In this document: one piece after another, positions 32,520-45,019 of the stretch
Position numbering within the stretch: position 1 is the first letter of the stretch
Layout of the letters: each line of letters opens with the position of its first letter
Assembly: GCA_950106755.1 (NCBI GenBank)
Contig: OX467084.1
Coordinates: 28,833,213-28,897,212, forward strand
From: Climacium dendroides
Taxonomy: Eukaryota; Streptophyta; Bryopsida; Hypnales; Climaciaceae
Length of the DNA stretch: 64,000 nt
Direction of reading: 5' to 3'
Notes under the pieces: model-generated
The model's input: the letters and a program-made list of their open reading frames with translations, nothing else
The model's database searches: none
Told to the model about the DNA's origin: nothing
Position numbers and translations under genes: made by a program

Positions 32520-35500
32520 ATGGAGGAGTCACCAATTAATCTGTCACAGGTAGAGGAAGTCCATTCAACTCCACCTACCAGTGAAAGAGGTCAACCAGAA
32601 ATTGGCACTGAGGAAGAAGGAGATGTTGAGGTCAATGATGTTGATGAGGAGGAGGAGAAGGAGTTGCTCGAAGATGAACTCTGACGGTTGCAGAAGGTAG
32701 ACTCTGTGGCCACCATCGAGAGTTTGAGGATGAGGCCTCAGAAACACTCCCGAATGCGCATACCTTTGTGCAGATTGGTACCCATGCTAATGGTTAGGCC
32801 CACCCTCTCTTGTGATCTTGTAAAGCTTGAACAAGAGTTTGTTCATGGATATCGGGATGGAGCCGCAGTTTTTTATGTTTCCACAACTAATGAGGCAGGG
32901 GAGTCTTCTGAATTCTCGAGAGATGAAATGGATGCTTGGGGTCCTTTGTGGAAATCAGAGAATGACATCTTCAATGAGTACTTAGATTCATTACCAGAGT
33001 TGAGGTACTTGAAGAACTCAAAGTTTTTTATCTGTGATGGAAATCACCGTCGCTTGGCGTGGATGAATCATATCTCAAGGCTGCATGTGGCGGATCGAGC
33101 TTGGCACATTTCAGTAGACAGCATCATTTTGGACACGAAAGGGAGAATAGAGCTTGTCATGCAGATTATGCATAACATCAATAAGTAAGCGTGTATCATA
33201 TGATGTTGTTTGATTGAACTTAATCTTTGACTTTTATTATTTTATTATTCAATTTATTCATATGTATGAAATGATTTTATAGCCTAATGTGAATTGTAGG
33301 TCAACGGAGGATTCCCATGTGAAGACCAATCTAGTTCATACTCTTTATCGTGTTCAAAAGTATGGGCTTCTTCCCATGGAGAAGTTCAATGAAATGTTGA
33401 GACCTTCTGAGAGGAAACGTTGTGGTACACAATCAGTGAGAAAAACATGGTACTCAATACCAATGGAGGTCTTCACGGCTTTTGTTTTTCGGGTAAGAGT
33501 GAGAATGTTCTAACTATTTTATATATCTTTCATTTTAGGTCATTACAATATAGGAAGGGCTGAAGAATGTGCAAATTTGGTATAATTGAAATTGTGTTGA
33601 TGTTATTTTTTAGCAAGAGATAGCTCAAGGAGCGGATGCCACAGTACGGAAGTACAATGAAGTGACAGCATTTGAAGATAAAAGTGATGAAGGGGTGGCT
33701 AATGCCATGAGGGTTGGAGCTAAAGAGAAGGCGGCAAAGTTGTACGTGAAAATGGGAAAATTGCTTGCGGTGGCAAATCCTACTCACGGTCTAGGATTTC
33801 TGGAAGAGGTGATGAAGATTTATGATGTAAAAAACGGTTGTCTTATTTTTTATTATTGTGATTTATTTAATGCTGAAAATTTTTTATTTCCTTGTGAAGG
33901 TTGAAAAGCATTGGACCACAAATGAGGTTCCTGAAATGACATTGGAAAAGCTACAAATGATAGCCACTTGCAATACCTCTGCAGCACAGAAGACAAAGTT
34001 GTTGAAGTGGTGGAACTCGTCCATGCCTTCACGGGATGCCAGACATTTCCCTCCAAAGCCAATTTCTGAAGATAAATTGGGGCCTTTCCTCAATAAATGG
34101 GTTTGGTGGGCAGGGGTAAGTGTTTGTATTTATGTAAATGATATTTCATGTATATAATGACAATATCATGAAGTACTACATTTTGCAGTTTTGTTTTTTC
34201 ATGTATACGAAACGATAATGGAGTTGTACTGATAAGAATATAATGTAGATTGAGGATAGTGCGGTAGAGTACTTTGACAATGTAGTCAATAAAGATGGCC
34301 TAAAAATCAATATGGCATCTCCACTTCAACCGGAGTATCTTCCAGAGTATATAGAAGGATGGAGAAGGAAGATTTGGGATCAAGGTTTTGGCCCAGCTTT
34401 GAAGGGATCAAACCCTTTTAAGAAGTCGGAGACCTTCTCAAATTTTGATGGATCAAATGATGCTGTTCGTAGAGTTCTTTTCCGGTATGTTTATGTAAAT
34501 ATGAATTTTATGTTTCCTTACTTTCTTCGAAGGATGAGCATACGTAGTTATTTGTTCAGTGAATTTGTGTTATTTGTAACAAGGAATTCGGCTATGTGAT
34601 TGTTACTAATTTTTTGAATGTTCTTATTGTAGGTATTTCAAGTACGAGCTTTTAGGGAAGAACGCCATACCTAGGGAGGATCTTCCTCCATTTCTAACCA
34701 CATGGTTGGACCGGAGTTCTGAAGAGTGCATGTTCACGTCAAGCCAATTGAAGACATTCACGACGGCTCATTTGAGTGGTGGTGCGTGGTATCTAGATTG
34801 TCCGTTGACATTTACTCATCCATCAGAAGTAGAACTTCGGAAATCACTAGATGGTCTTGGCGTCATTGACTTGGAGGTTCCCGAATTCAACAACTACACT
34901 GATCAACAGAAGAAGAAAGCAATTGCAAAGAGAATGGTTGCTGACAAGAAGAAAGAGAACAAAGAGCAAGAGATTTGTGAGAACAAGGAGAAGAAAGAAG
35001 CGGAGCGTCTTATGAAGTTAGCAGAGAAGGAGAAGGAGAAAGAAGAGGGCAAGGGGAAAGGCAAAGGCAAGAAGAAAGAAGAAGGCAATAAACAAGTACC
35101 GGCGTCTTCAACGGTTGATCAGAACTCGCACATGCAAAGTGGATCCCAAAGTGGGTTGAAGAGGAAGGTGATACTTCCAGATTTCACAGAGGACATTGTA
35201 ACACAAGGTACTCAAGCCATAGTTCTTGGTGATGATGCAGACGTCACTTCAGAGGAATTGATCTTGAACGTCTCTATAGTGGACGTGATGGATAACATGG
35301 AGTCCGAGGTGCCCAAGTGCTATACTGAAGTGACGACTTTTTTGAAGAAGGTAACCATGATGCTTTGTCTAGAACTATGAATCCTTTTTTTTGTGGACCT
35401 TTGAAAAAAAGTTGTATAAATAATTGATTGTTTGCATAAATTCGTTTCTGCAGTTGGGACCAGGGAAGTCCCGTATATATGGAGGTAAAGTGAGCCAAGC

Positions 35501-36836
35501 ACCTTTAGTGGACCTCATCTTCTTTGACTACCAAGAGAATTTACCTGTCCCAGATGTATCTTCTCCAGAGAAAGCAATACCTTCATGGAATTTAGATCCA
35601 GAGTATGAAGCCATTCCATCGGCCTTCTTTTTTGCAGATATGCACTTACAAGACCATGGTTGCATGATAGTATTTCAGTCGTGGTGTGCCGATTCAAAGG
35701 GCATTATTGCAGGATTGTGCGAGTCTTATCTTTCACTGGTAATGAAGAAGGAATGGTTGGGTATCAATCGTATGCATTTAACTTCAGCTGTGGAGGACTC
35801 GGAAACGGTTAGTGTTTTTCAAATATTTTCATAATTTTAATGGAAGCTGGCATTGACAGATGGTTGTATTCTTTTCTAATACATAATTTTTTTGTGACTG
35901 TAGACTTTGAAGTTTGGAATCACTCTCTTGGTGAAGGACCTCGGTGATAAAGAGAACTCAGGGTTCTCTTTGAAGCGATCACAAGCAATGCAGAAGGCAA
36001 AAGTAGACCTACACAAGGATGATACATTAATTAACTACACAACTGAAGAGAGCATGTTGGTCAATCCACTAACCAAAATTCCATGGCGAGGGCCTCGCGA
36101 AAAGAATGCTAGGTTCTTCCAATTCCTTATAGAGGGGACAACTGAAGAAGGCGACTTGGTTTTCGATTGCACAGCATCCACTGGTTAGTTTTCATTTTAG
36201 TAACTGGATTTTCATATATGTGTTCATATAATGATTCATTGATATGAATTGCATTTTGTAATTTGTAGGTGCATCAATTACAGCATGTCGCGGCACGGGA
36301 CGACACATAGTGGCTTTAGAGGAAGACAACACTGTTTTTCACGCCGTCCTTGAACCTATGAAAAGGAACACTGAAGAAGATGTGATAATAACTGAAACGC
36401 AACTGCCATTGCCGGTTGCATCTTCACAAGATCCGGACGCAATGATAGTGGTTCCTCAGAAATTTCCTCGCCGAACTAAACCTAGTAAGTAAGTTTTTCA
36501 TATTTTTCAAGTGCTATTTGACATCCTACTTCTTCTATTTCGTGACTTTAATATTCTATATGTTTTTTTTGTAGGCGTAAGAAACTGATGTCCACAGATG
36601 CATTGAGGAAGAGACGCAAACTAGTACTAAGTCCAGAGAAGCCTTTTGATCTCCCAGTTTATGCTGAGCAATTAGCATCAGCATTTGCAAACTTTGGTAG
36701 CTTAGAACCAAAACGTAGAAAAGATACCTATGCTCTTAATGTTTTGCAATTTATAGATGAATCGGCAGCAGAGGGGAAAGAGACTTCAGAGTCTGAGAGT
36801 AGCTTGGCATCTGCAACTCAGTCCACTACAACCTAG
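32520..36836 (+). CDS. ParB-like / degenerate N4-N6 DNA methyltransferase fusion (element B copy; one premature stop)
   Basis: The exons are 32520-33184, 33300-33492, 33614-33808, 33900-34115, 34249-34484, 34633-35350, 35454-35807, 35904-36183, 36269-36488 and 36575-36836, giving 1,112 residues. All exons after the first match element A base for base in length (193, 195, 216, 236, 718, 354, 280, 220, 262); the first is 6 nt longer. Domains are as in element A: ParB-like with DGNHRRLAW, Lys/Glu coiled coil, motif IV position DLIFFDYQENL, motif I position FDCTASTGAS, and HIVALEED. A TGA at 32,682-32,684 replaces the CGA seen in element A, so the frame is broken near residue 55. Everything downstream is open. 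The element A copy is intact at this site and broken at another. The protein may bind DNA through ParB and act as a non-catalytic methyltransferase fold, which is inference. Confidence 0.75.
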
Positions 36837-36984
36837 ATTTATGAGATTGATATATCTCATGAGTCAAATTATTATGTATTCATTTATAGTATGATTTGAT
36901 TTGATTGTGTGTTTTATGGCTACATCTTTAGTATGATTCATTCCCCTTCAACATTTTGCATTTTATATTTTCTGTCAAAATTAA

Positions 36985-37211
36985 CTCTTGAACGTCGGAT
37001 AGGGTCCCGTAGAAATCAATGATTCTGGAACCGTGTGACATCATTTACTTTAACAATACCAAAAATAATTATTGGGAGTCAAAGTATTGTAGAAAATCTC
37101 TCTTTTCCACCTTTAATTATGTCGATGAATAGTTGCAGTTACGTCCTACATATGAGATTATTTTGTCATTCATTAGACATTTGATGTCCTGTATGGCCTT
37201 TCTGAGTTGAA
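36985..37211. repeat. about 227-bp insertion near the right end of element B
   Basis: Element A reads AAAATTAATCACAATTG here, while element B has about 227 extra bp between AAAATTAA and CACAATTG. The insert starts CTCTTGAACG and ends GAGTTGAA. It is probably a small non-autonomous insertion acquired after the copies separated. Confidence 0.5.
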
Positions 37212-37298
37212 CACAATTGGTTGTTGCAATTTTTTATTTCATTTAAGTTTGTAAGTAAGTAAAATTTCAGAAGAATGAGCTCAAATCTTCACAAAAAA

Positions 37299-37410
37299 AA
37301 ATACACTTACATCCACGGTCATAGGTCCCCCACATTTTTTTAATAAAAAATCTTTCCCGCTCATAGGCTCACAGGCTCATGGGCTCACAAGCTCGCCTGC
37401 TAGCAACCCT
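37299..37410. repeat. right terminal inverted repeat of element B
   Basis: Read inward it is AGGGTTGCTAGCAGGCGAGC, then four TGAGC units at about 8-bp spacing, then a T/A-rich run and CCTATGACCGTGGAT. It corresponds to the left end, with several CG positions there appearing as TG here. Confidence 0.8.
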
Positions 37411-37424
37411 GTTGTCTAAAGCAA
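37411..37424. repeat. target-site duplication of element B, right
   Basis: This is an exact copy of 21,231-21,244 (GTTGTCTAAAGCAA) directly outside the right terminal repeat. Confidence 0.9.
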
Positions 37425-39790
37425 GCACAAGTATTGGTCTCTTATATCTATACTATTAAAAAAATTGTATGTTTTGTTTTGTTTGGGATGTAAATTGGAA
37501 TTTCCTGAACCGACATGCGAACGGGGTGCTCTTGGTGGTGATGCAAAGCCTTTGGAGGAATGTGTGTTCATAAAGGAATTTTCAAAACGTTTCAATAGAT
37601 GGAATAAGAAATATTGAATTTCAAGTGAACCACAATATTGCACCAATAATTTTGACTTTTACTTTTATTTATGTTGATAGTTTGTTTTGCTTTGGTTGTT
37701 TTGGCTAGTTGGTTGTTTGAAATGACAATTGAAATTTCTACAAATCCACAATTGCTAAGTTGATATGGGCACCTATAGTACTATTAAAAAGTCTTTGAGT
37801 AGGGGTTATGTGCAAAACAAGTTTTATAGCATTCCAACTCACATGAATGCATTAGCCATTTTTTCAATGGGAATCACAAATGGTATACTAATAATTATAG
37901 TTTTGGCAATAGTACAAGCCATATTAGTCTCTGATTAGTCTATATATTGTTTAAACATGTAGTTTGTTTGTTTTATGGTATTGGAGTCTTCTAAACCATC
38001 ATGTCAATGGGGGTGTTCTTGGTGTTGATTGAAGCTCTTATGTAACATGTGTACACAAAGCAAGTTCTTCTACGTTTTAATCAACAAAGTGAGAGATATT
38101 AAATTTTGAAGTTTTTATTTTATTTTTCATATTATATATTTATTAGGCATATTATTTTCATATGTCAACTAATTTTTTTAAAACATGATGCAAAATTGAC
38201 ATCAAACAAGATTTTAAACATTAGTGTTATAAATAATTTGCTTTGCTTTAAGAATTAAAAATGACTTATGAAAGAAAATTTTAAAAGGGATTGGTTATTA
38301 CTTTTGAGGCACTTACAAATGACATATTAATTATGGTTATGATAACAATACATGATAGGTACTAACCTTGTTTATAATATGTGCAATTATCAACAATTTA
38401 ATAAGTACCTATCATGTACAATTATCGCTTATTTAAATTCTACTAGTTTAATAGGTATTTTGTTTTTGATGTTTTAAAAATTTATAGTTTTTATGCAGAG
38501 TCCAAAAAATAAATTTTAAGAGTAGCAAAAATTCCATTTCAACTATCAACAAGATCCAATGAAAGCTTTTACACTTCAAAATATTATTTGGTCACAAGTA
38601 TTAATAGGTGATTTATTGTTCATTATAAAAACTCAAAGAATGCACCTATTGGTTCAACAATCAAAAAAATTTAGTGACTACCTTAGTCATGGGGACCGTG
38701 TCCTTCAAGGATTAACCTTTAAATGTCAAGGCAGACATTTGGTGTCCAATGGATGACAAAGAATCTTTTAGTGTAGGACATAAGTGCAACTATTCATCCT
38801 TGGAATTTTGCGTGAAAAGGAGAGATCTTTTACAATATTTTGACTTCCAATGAGTGTTTTTGGACTTTTTTAGACCATTGATTTCCATGGTATCAAAATG
38901 GATGATTTCCATAGTCACTAGTCTGTCATTTAACCCTTAAATGTTGAGGTGGATGTTTTGCATCTGATGAATGACAAAGAATCTTTCCATGTAGGACGGA
39001 AGTGCAACTATTCATCCTCCAAATTTTGTAGGAAAAGGGAACGTCTTCTATAGTAGCTTGTCTCCCAATGAGCGCTTTTTCATTTTTTTAAGCCAACAAT
39101 TTATATAGTACCCAAACAAATGATTTCCATGGTGATTGGCTTGTCATTTAACCCCTAAATGCCCAAGGCACCAAATTTTGGTGCGACAATACTTTGAAGT
39201 TGAATAAGATCCAATTAAGTTTCTATTTTTAGTAGTTTGTATTTTTGATAGATTTTTTTTAAAGTCTAGTTTTAGCATCAAAAATTTGATCTTAAAAATG
39301 AATGATTATGATTTTTCTATTCAAGATTTTATGCAAGGGTGTCCATTGCAATCTTGACTTTCCATAGTATTGAGGGCTCTTGAAAATGAGCCCCAAATAC
39401 ACTAGATCTTGAAGGAAAAATCACATTATAAATTCATTTAAAAATATTATAGAATAGATTATGAGAAGGCATAAATTGATTGGGGTTATGCATGTTAGGC
39501 CTTCAACCTCATATTTTTTTGGTGACCAACTAATTAGATTTGATATGCAAAATGAGAGTTGAAAGATTTTCATAGTTTTAATACCCTCATGATCAAACAT
39601 TATAATTTTTCAATCCATAAGTGATATTGTTGTGTTTTCTTCTCCTATATGATCTCTAGCATGTTTAATTTGAATTTGCGTGCTTACAATTCAAAAAGAA
39701 TTGTTATAGCTTATCAAATATTTTCTTTTTATTCAATTTAGAGCGAATTCCAAGAAGCAAAAGAGGCCTTGGGCATTTAGGGGTTAAGGG
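37425..39790. other. AT-rich intergenic DNA with 218-bp tandem repeats
   Basis: No gene is seen. From about 38,705 to 39,180 a 218-bp unit is repeated: TAACC(C/T)TTAAATG occurs at 38,713, 38,931 and 39,149, with GACAAAGAATCTTT and AGTGCAACTATTCATCC in the first two units. The word TAACCCCTAAATGCCCAAGG at 39,149 is inverted at about 39,767-39,786, bracketing 600 bp. Confidence 0.6.
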
Positions 39791-40357
39791 TTAAGTCTTT
39801 TGGTGATGGGGTCAATCTGCACACAAGAACTCTTTCAATGTAACCCTAAGAACTTGGTTTCAGCTGACTTCACCAATGCACAGAAGCAAAAAGACAGAAA
39901 ACGACGAGCGAACGATTTTCATCCATCTATTGGAACTCCCCGAACTCTCTCAGAATTAGGGTTTGAAGCTTCGATCTTGGGAGTCCCGTCAGTTGAGCTC
40001 CATCACGCTGCAGTTTGTGTTCAATCTCGTTGCGGGAAGAGTTGAGGTATTTCTTTGAAGGCTTGGATTTCGATTTCTCTTTGTTCTACTGAATTTGAGA
40101 TTTTTCCATTATTCGAATTGCTTTTGGTGGTTTAGGATTCCGTCGGAGTCATCAAAGGCGGGAGGTTTTGAGCTTTTGATGACGTTCATGGGTGATTGTG
40201 AGTATGTTGTAGGTGTATTTTTGGTTGATTCACGGCTTTTGGTTTCAGTGTGAAGAGAAGCGAATTTAATTTGGGTGCTTTTCCGATTTGTCGCAGTTTG
40301 AGGGTGGCGCGTTGAATTGGGGCGGATTTAGGGTTTATAGTTGGCGGTCCGTGAGCA
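39791..40357 (+). promoter_or_regulatory. promoter and 5' leader of the eIF4A-III gene
   Basis: Base composition rises toward the start codon. A GTTGAG|GTATTT donor near 40,045 could begin a leader intron, with an acceptor such as GTTGTAG near 40,212. No TATA box stands out. The assignment of the leader intron is tentative. Confidence 0.35.
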
Positions 40358-43262
40358 ATGGCAGAGACCGGGGTTGTTCCCAGGAATCGCAATGCGCGAG
40401 AGGGGAACATGGGGGATGACGAGCATCTTGTCTTTGAGACAAGCGCGGGCGTGGAGGTGATATCGAGTTTCGATCAAATGGGCATTCGAGAGGACTTGTT
40501 GCGAGGAATCTATGCGTACGGGTTCGAAAAGCCCTCTGCTATTCAGCAACGGGCCGTGATGCCCATCATCAGTGGTCGTGATGCGATTGCGCAAGCTCAG
40601 TCTGGAACGGGAAAAACCTCCATGATCGCTCTGGCAGTTTGCCAGATGATCGACACGGCCACGCGCGAGTAAGTGCTTTACTTTTTCACTCTGCTCCTGG
40701 CCCCTTTACACAATTGACTGTTTACATTTTTACCCTGTGGCAAGGTCCCTTCTCTTCCTCTTGTCGAATTCCGAGGATTGAGGGATGGTCCAGGAGTCCA
40801 GTGCAGCAACGTCACATTATTCTGAAATTACTTAGTCATCTTGTGGCATTATAGTGAGGGACTGATAATGTAGACAACTGGGGTGGTGCTGGTTATGGAA
40901 TGCTAAGATACCTGCAAAGCGTGCTTTCTTGTTTCAAGAGTGGTAATCGTTTGTGGATGGGGACATTGCTTTAAGATTATAGCTCCGTCATCTGTTTCTG
41001 CTATAGATGTGGATGAGTACGCCCAAATGATGTTAAATGGTGACAGGGTGCAGGCCCTCATTTTATCTCCTACTCGTGAGCTCGCCGCACAAACAGAGAA
41101 GGTGATCCTTGCAATTGGCGATTTTATGAGTATTCAAGCACATGCGTGTGTTGGTGGAAAAAGCATTGGAGAAGACATTCGGAAGCTTGAATATGGAGTT
41201 CATGTTGTCTCTGGGACACCTGGGCGTGTTTATGACATGATCAAAAGAAGGACATTGCGGACCAGAGCGATAAAACTCCTCATCCTGGTAGGTTTCAATG
41301 TCGTCACATGTCACTGCACTGTCGATATGGTTTCTGGCCGGTATGGTAATGGATACATGGACTTCCGAAAAACTCTTACCGGATGCTTTTCATTTTCTTA
41401 ATAAAGATATAATGAAGTTGTGAATTTGTTAAAATCTTAAATATCCGTGCTGTTCTCCACATTTTATTCATTCAGTCGATATAAAGTTTGATTTGAGTGT
41501 TGCTTACAAGCTTTCTATTTCAGTGAATCTTGCCTTATCATATTTCGCTGATACGTAGATTTATTGTGGGCCTTCAGGATGAATCTGATGAAATGCTGAG
41601 CAGAGGATTCAAGGATCAGATTTACGATGTGTACCGTTATCTTCCTCCTGACTTGCAGGTGGGTCTCAGGTTGTCAAATTTGCTGGTTAAATCATTTTTT
41701 GCCTCTTGTTTATTATTCACGCATCTGGCAGAAATGTATAATTCTGATAGATTACGAAGTCTTTATTTTATATGATGAATTGATGACTAAGCCAAACACA
41801 GTGTTGACTTAATGATATCCTGCAGCAAATTTTTATTTATTTTAGTAATGCATCTGAGCTGAATGTTCTCTTCTATGAATCTTTATTTCAGGTTGTGCTG
41901 GTGTCTGCAACTTTGCCTCACGAAATTCTGGAGATGACAAATAAATTCATGACCGACCCTGTTCGAATTCTGGTCAAACGTGATGAGTTGACCCTGGAGG
42001 TGAACGAACCATCACTTGCCAATCTCACTGTTTTCCTATTATTCCGTTTAATCTGGTGTTCTCATTCCAACCATTTGTATAGAGATCAAATTTCGTATGA
42101 ATATTCTTACCTTCTTATTCTGACAGCAATGTTGATTGCGTACCCTGCATTAGTGATGCATCTTTGGACCATGAATCTTGCATCTTTTGAGATTTTTGTT
42201 CAGAATTTTTACATCAGTCTGCCATTTACAGGGTATCAAGCAGTTTTTTGTGGCTGTTGAACGAGAAGAATGGAAGTTTGATACATTGTGTGATCTATAC
42301 GATACTCTTACGATCACACAGGCTGTCATCTTCTGTAATACAAAGAGAAAGGTATTTTTGTGATATGACTGCTTCCAACTCTATTTAGCTGAATATGACT
42401 ATAATTTAGTTTGCTTGACGTGTTCCTTTCTGTGTGCCAGAATTATTGAACACCACTGCAGGTATACCGTTACTCGTTGTACCGGATATGTGGAAGGTGA
42501 GAAGTATTTAGGATTAGAATCTGTTTAAATTACTGAAGAGTGTGATACTGTACGCAGGTTGATTGGCTGACGGAGAAGATGAGGAGTAACAACTTCACTG
42601 TTTCTGCCATGCATGGTGATATGCCTCAGAAAGAGCGGGATGCAATCATGGCAGAGTTTCGGTCAGGCACTACACGTGTCTTGATCACAACTGATGTCTG
42701 GGCTCGTGGTCTTGATGTGCAACAAGTAAGTTCAAACTGTTAAATTCGTGTTGCCGGTTTCTGATAAGACAGAACATAGATGTGGTCCTTCCTTTCAACA
42801 TTTAAAGACACTGCCACGCGCTGTCTTCGTTGTGAAACGCCGTTCAAAGCGTTAAACTTGCTTCTTTGATCTTGTCAGGTATCATTGGTGATAAATTACG
42901 ATCTTCCCAACAACCGCGAGCTCTACATTCATCGCATTGGTCGTTCTGGTCGATTTGGGCGAAAGGTGCGTGCAGTGAAGTTATTTATGGAGAAATGTTC
43001 GGTGTTGCTGATGTTACAAACTTGCTATTTAGTTGAAGTTCAATTTTACTTTTTTATCGTTTATACACTTTTTAGCTGCCCTTCAAGAATGTTTGTGAGA
43101 GGCTCATTTATGTCCTACAGGTTCTAATCACTCGTGCTTTGAATGTAGGGTGTGGCCATCAATTTTGTAAGGAGCGATGATATTCGAATATTGCGGGATA
43201 TAGAACAGTACTACAGTACACAAATTGATGAAATGCCAATGAACGTTGCTGACTTAATTTAG
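40358..43262 (+). CDS. eIF4A-III-like DEAD-box RNA helicase (DESD in motif II)
   Basis: Eight exons: 40358-40668, 41047-41287, 41578-41658, 41892-41999, 42232-42351, 42558-42725, 42879-42965 and 43149-43262, all GT-AG, give 409 residues, the usual length for eIF4A-III. The conserved motifs are all present: Q motif FEKPSAIQQ, motif I AQSGTGKT (80-87), PTREL (112-116), SAT (216-218), HRIGRSGR (361-368), and the family C terminus [12 protein letters not shown]. Motif II is DESD (185-188) where the family has DEAD: codon TCT for GCT at the start of the third exon. eIF4A-III is the RNA-clamping ATPase of the exon junction complex in the nucleus and acts in splicing-coupled mRNA surveillance. The D, E and final D are kept, so ATP hydrolysis may survive. 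Orthology is firm; whether this is the main gene or a paralog is not known. Confidence 0.93.
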
Positions 43263-45019
43263 TTGCGTTCCATAAGCAAGGTTGGCAGGTTGTTTTCAGG
43301 TTTTGTTTAGATCTACGTGTGTCTAATGTAAAGTAGATGATCAAGTCTTTTTCAGTTTGAAGGCATGTTAATCACTTGCTGTTTGTGGTGTTTTGTACTG
43401 AACTCATGAAGTACTGTAGAGTGGCAATCTTGTACTACCCAAACATTTTCTATGGTCATGGCTGTTTTATAACAGTTTATTGCTCGTTGGTTATACATTT
43501 CATTCTATTATATATCGTATGGCTCTTCTTGCCAGGATTCCGTTAGTACGCAATTGATCATCCTTTACGTCATTTATGTATGAGATCAGAGTTATTCTCG
43601 ATTGATTTGTAGGAGAGGATGTGGAATTGAACAGGTAGTGATAAGAACTTGTTCACTAGGATCACAAATTTTTCTGGATTGCTGCATTCTCATCCTGAAC
43701 TGGGAAATCTGTTTCTTCTCTGTGATGGTAGAAAGCCCATTGTCATCCCCTTATTTGTTGCACATCTTTTGGGGTGGTTCTACACAGACCAGAGCAGTGA
43801 CCTCTCGAAATCACCGGTTCCCGATTTTGTTGGATGTGATGATGGGGCCCAAATCAAAAAATGTAATGGTACTTTGTATGTTCTTAGTGTAAACCAAGTT
43901 TGACCATATCGGGAGGACATGTGTAATTAGACCTGATAGAGTGAATCCCAAGATCAATTGAACAGGAAAAATCTATGAAAAATCTATGAAAAATCTGGGT
44001 GTCCCTCAGAATTTTGATAGGCCTACTTCAAAGAGGTGGGAATGAAAAATGTTCCTAGAAACTTGGACATCTAGGATTGCAAGTGAACCTGTCATTCATG
44101 GAGAGAAGCATGGGTTTTGTTGTAAATGTAAATTTAACTTGGAGTACAACACATTTAATGACCAATTCAAAATAAACCCTCCTTGTGGTCTTGGCATACA
44201 CCCTTTGATTTGTTGAATTCATTATATTCTTTCGCAAAAGAATGGCAAATCATGTTTTCAGCCCAATCATGACCCTCTCCACCCTAATTCAAAATGAGAC
44301 TGTCTATATTCGAAATAGCGAAAATTTTCATTACTTAGGATGACAGTGCATTGGATGCAGTATTAAATCGCGATTGGGCTGAAGTTTCTTTCGGGATATT
44401 CTAACTTCTATGATGTTGAAGATTAGTACTGAAACTCAGGTACTCAGCAATAAGAGGGTCAAGAATCTCAGCACACAATTTGCAATCAATAGAAAGCAGG
44501 AATCCCTCTTGCATTGCCAAGTATGAAAATGGACTCTCCATGTAAATTTCTCCTTTCGTTCTTCTGCTCTTCATCTCCAATGCTCCACGCATTGGAGAGT
44601 ACAAAAGGCCGGACTCAAGTCCCCTATTTATTGAGATGGGGAAAAGGGAGCATACAACTGTTACACCAAATCACTAATTGTGCCTCATCTGTCTCATGAA
44701 CTAGGCTGCAAACACTCACCACTAAGAAAGATATCCAAACAGAAAGGCATCTTCTGTAATAACTTCAAAAATGCTCGTGGAAAAATGAACCAGATAACCT
44801 TCTAAGTAATAGCCAAGAGGCTTCACAATGTTATCGGACACCATGTTAAGTCCTTTCATAGCACCCTAAATCCGGATCTGCACTATTTGGTTGGATGCAG
44901 GGCTCACATTGAGCAAATGGGTTATCAGTAATACCCTTCTTCAGACAAGCGGATGAGAGAGCAGAACTTGAACGTGGCAGTAAATGATTTGCTAACAGAG
45001 TAATAAATCTTAAAACCTC
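43263..45019. other. intergenic region between two convergent genes
   Basis: This holds the 3' ends of the helicase gene (+) and the YqaJ gene (-). A minus-strand frame at 44,604-44,401 (ending in NLQHHRS) looks mildly protein-like, but I found no support for it as a gene. Nothing else is recognised. Confidence 0.4.

Larger units (their letters stand above)
21245..37410. mobile_element. Element B: complete 16.2-kb MULE with ParB-methyltransferase gene
   Basis: The element is bounded by a 14-bp direct repeat and imperfect terminal inverted repeats. It carries a leftward MULE transposase gene (22,316-26,133), 5.7 kb of divergent spacer packed with foldbacks, tandem repeats and a possible captured fragment, and a rightward small ORF (31,847-32,299). 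Next comes the ParB-methyltransferase gene (32,520-36,836). A SINE sits near the left end. Element A has the same order, so the pairing of the two genes predates the split of the two copies. The transposase carries several stops, so this copy is not autonomous now. Confidence 0.88.
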
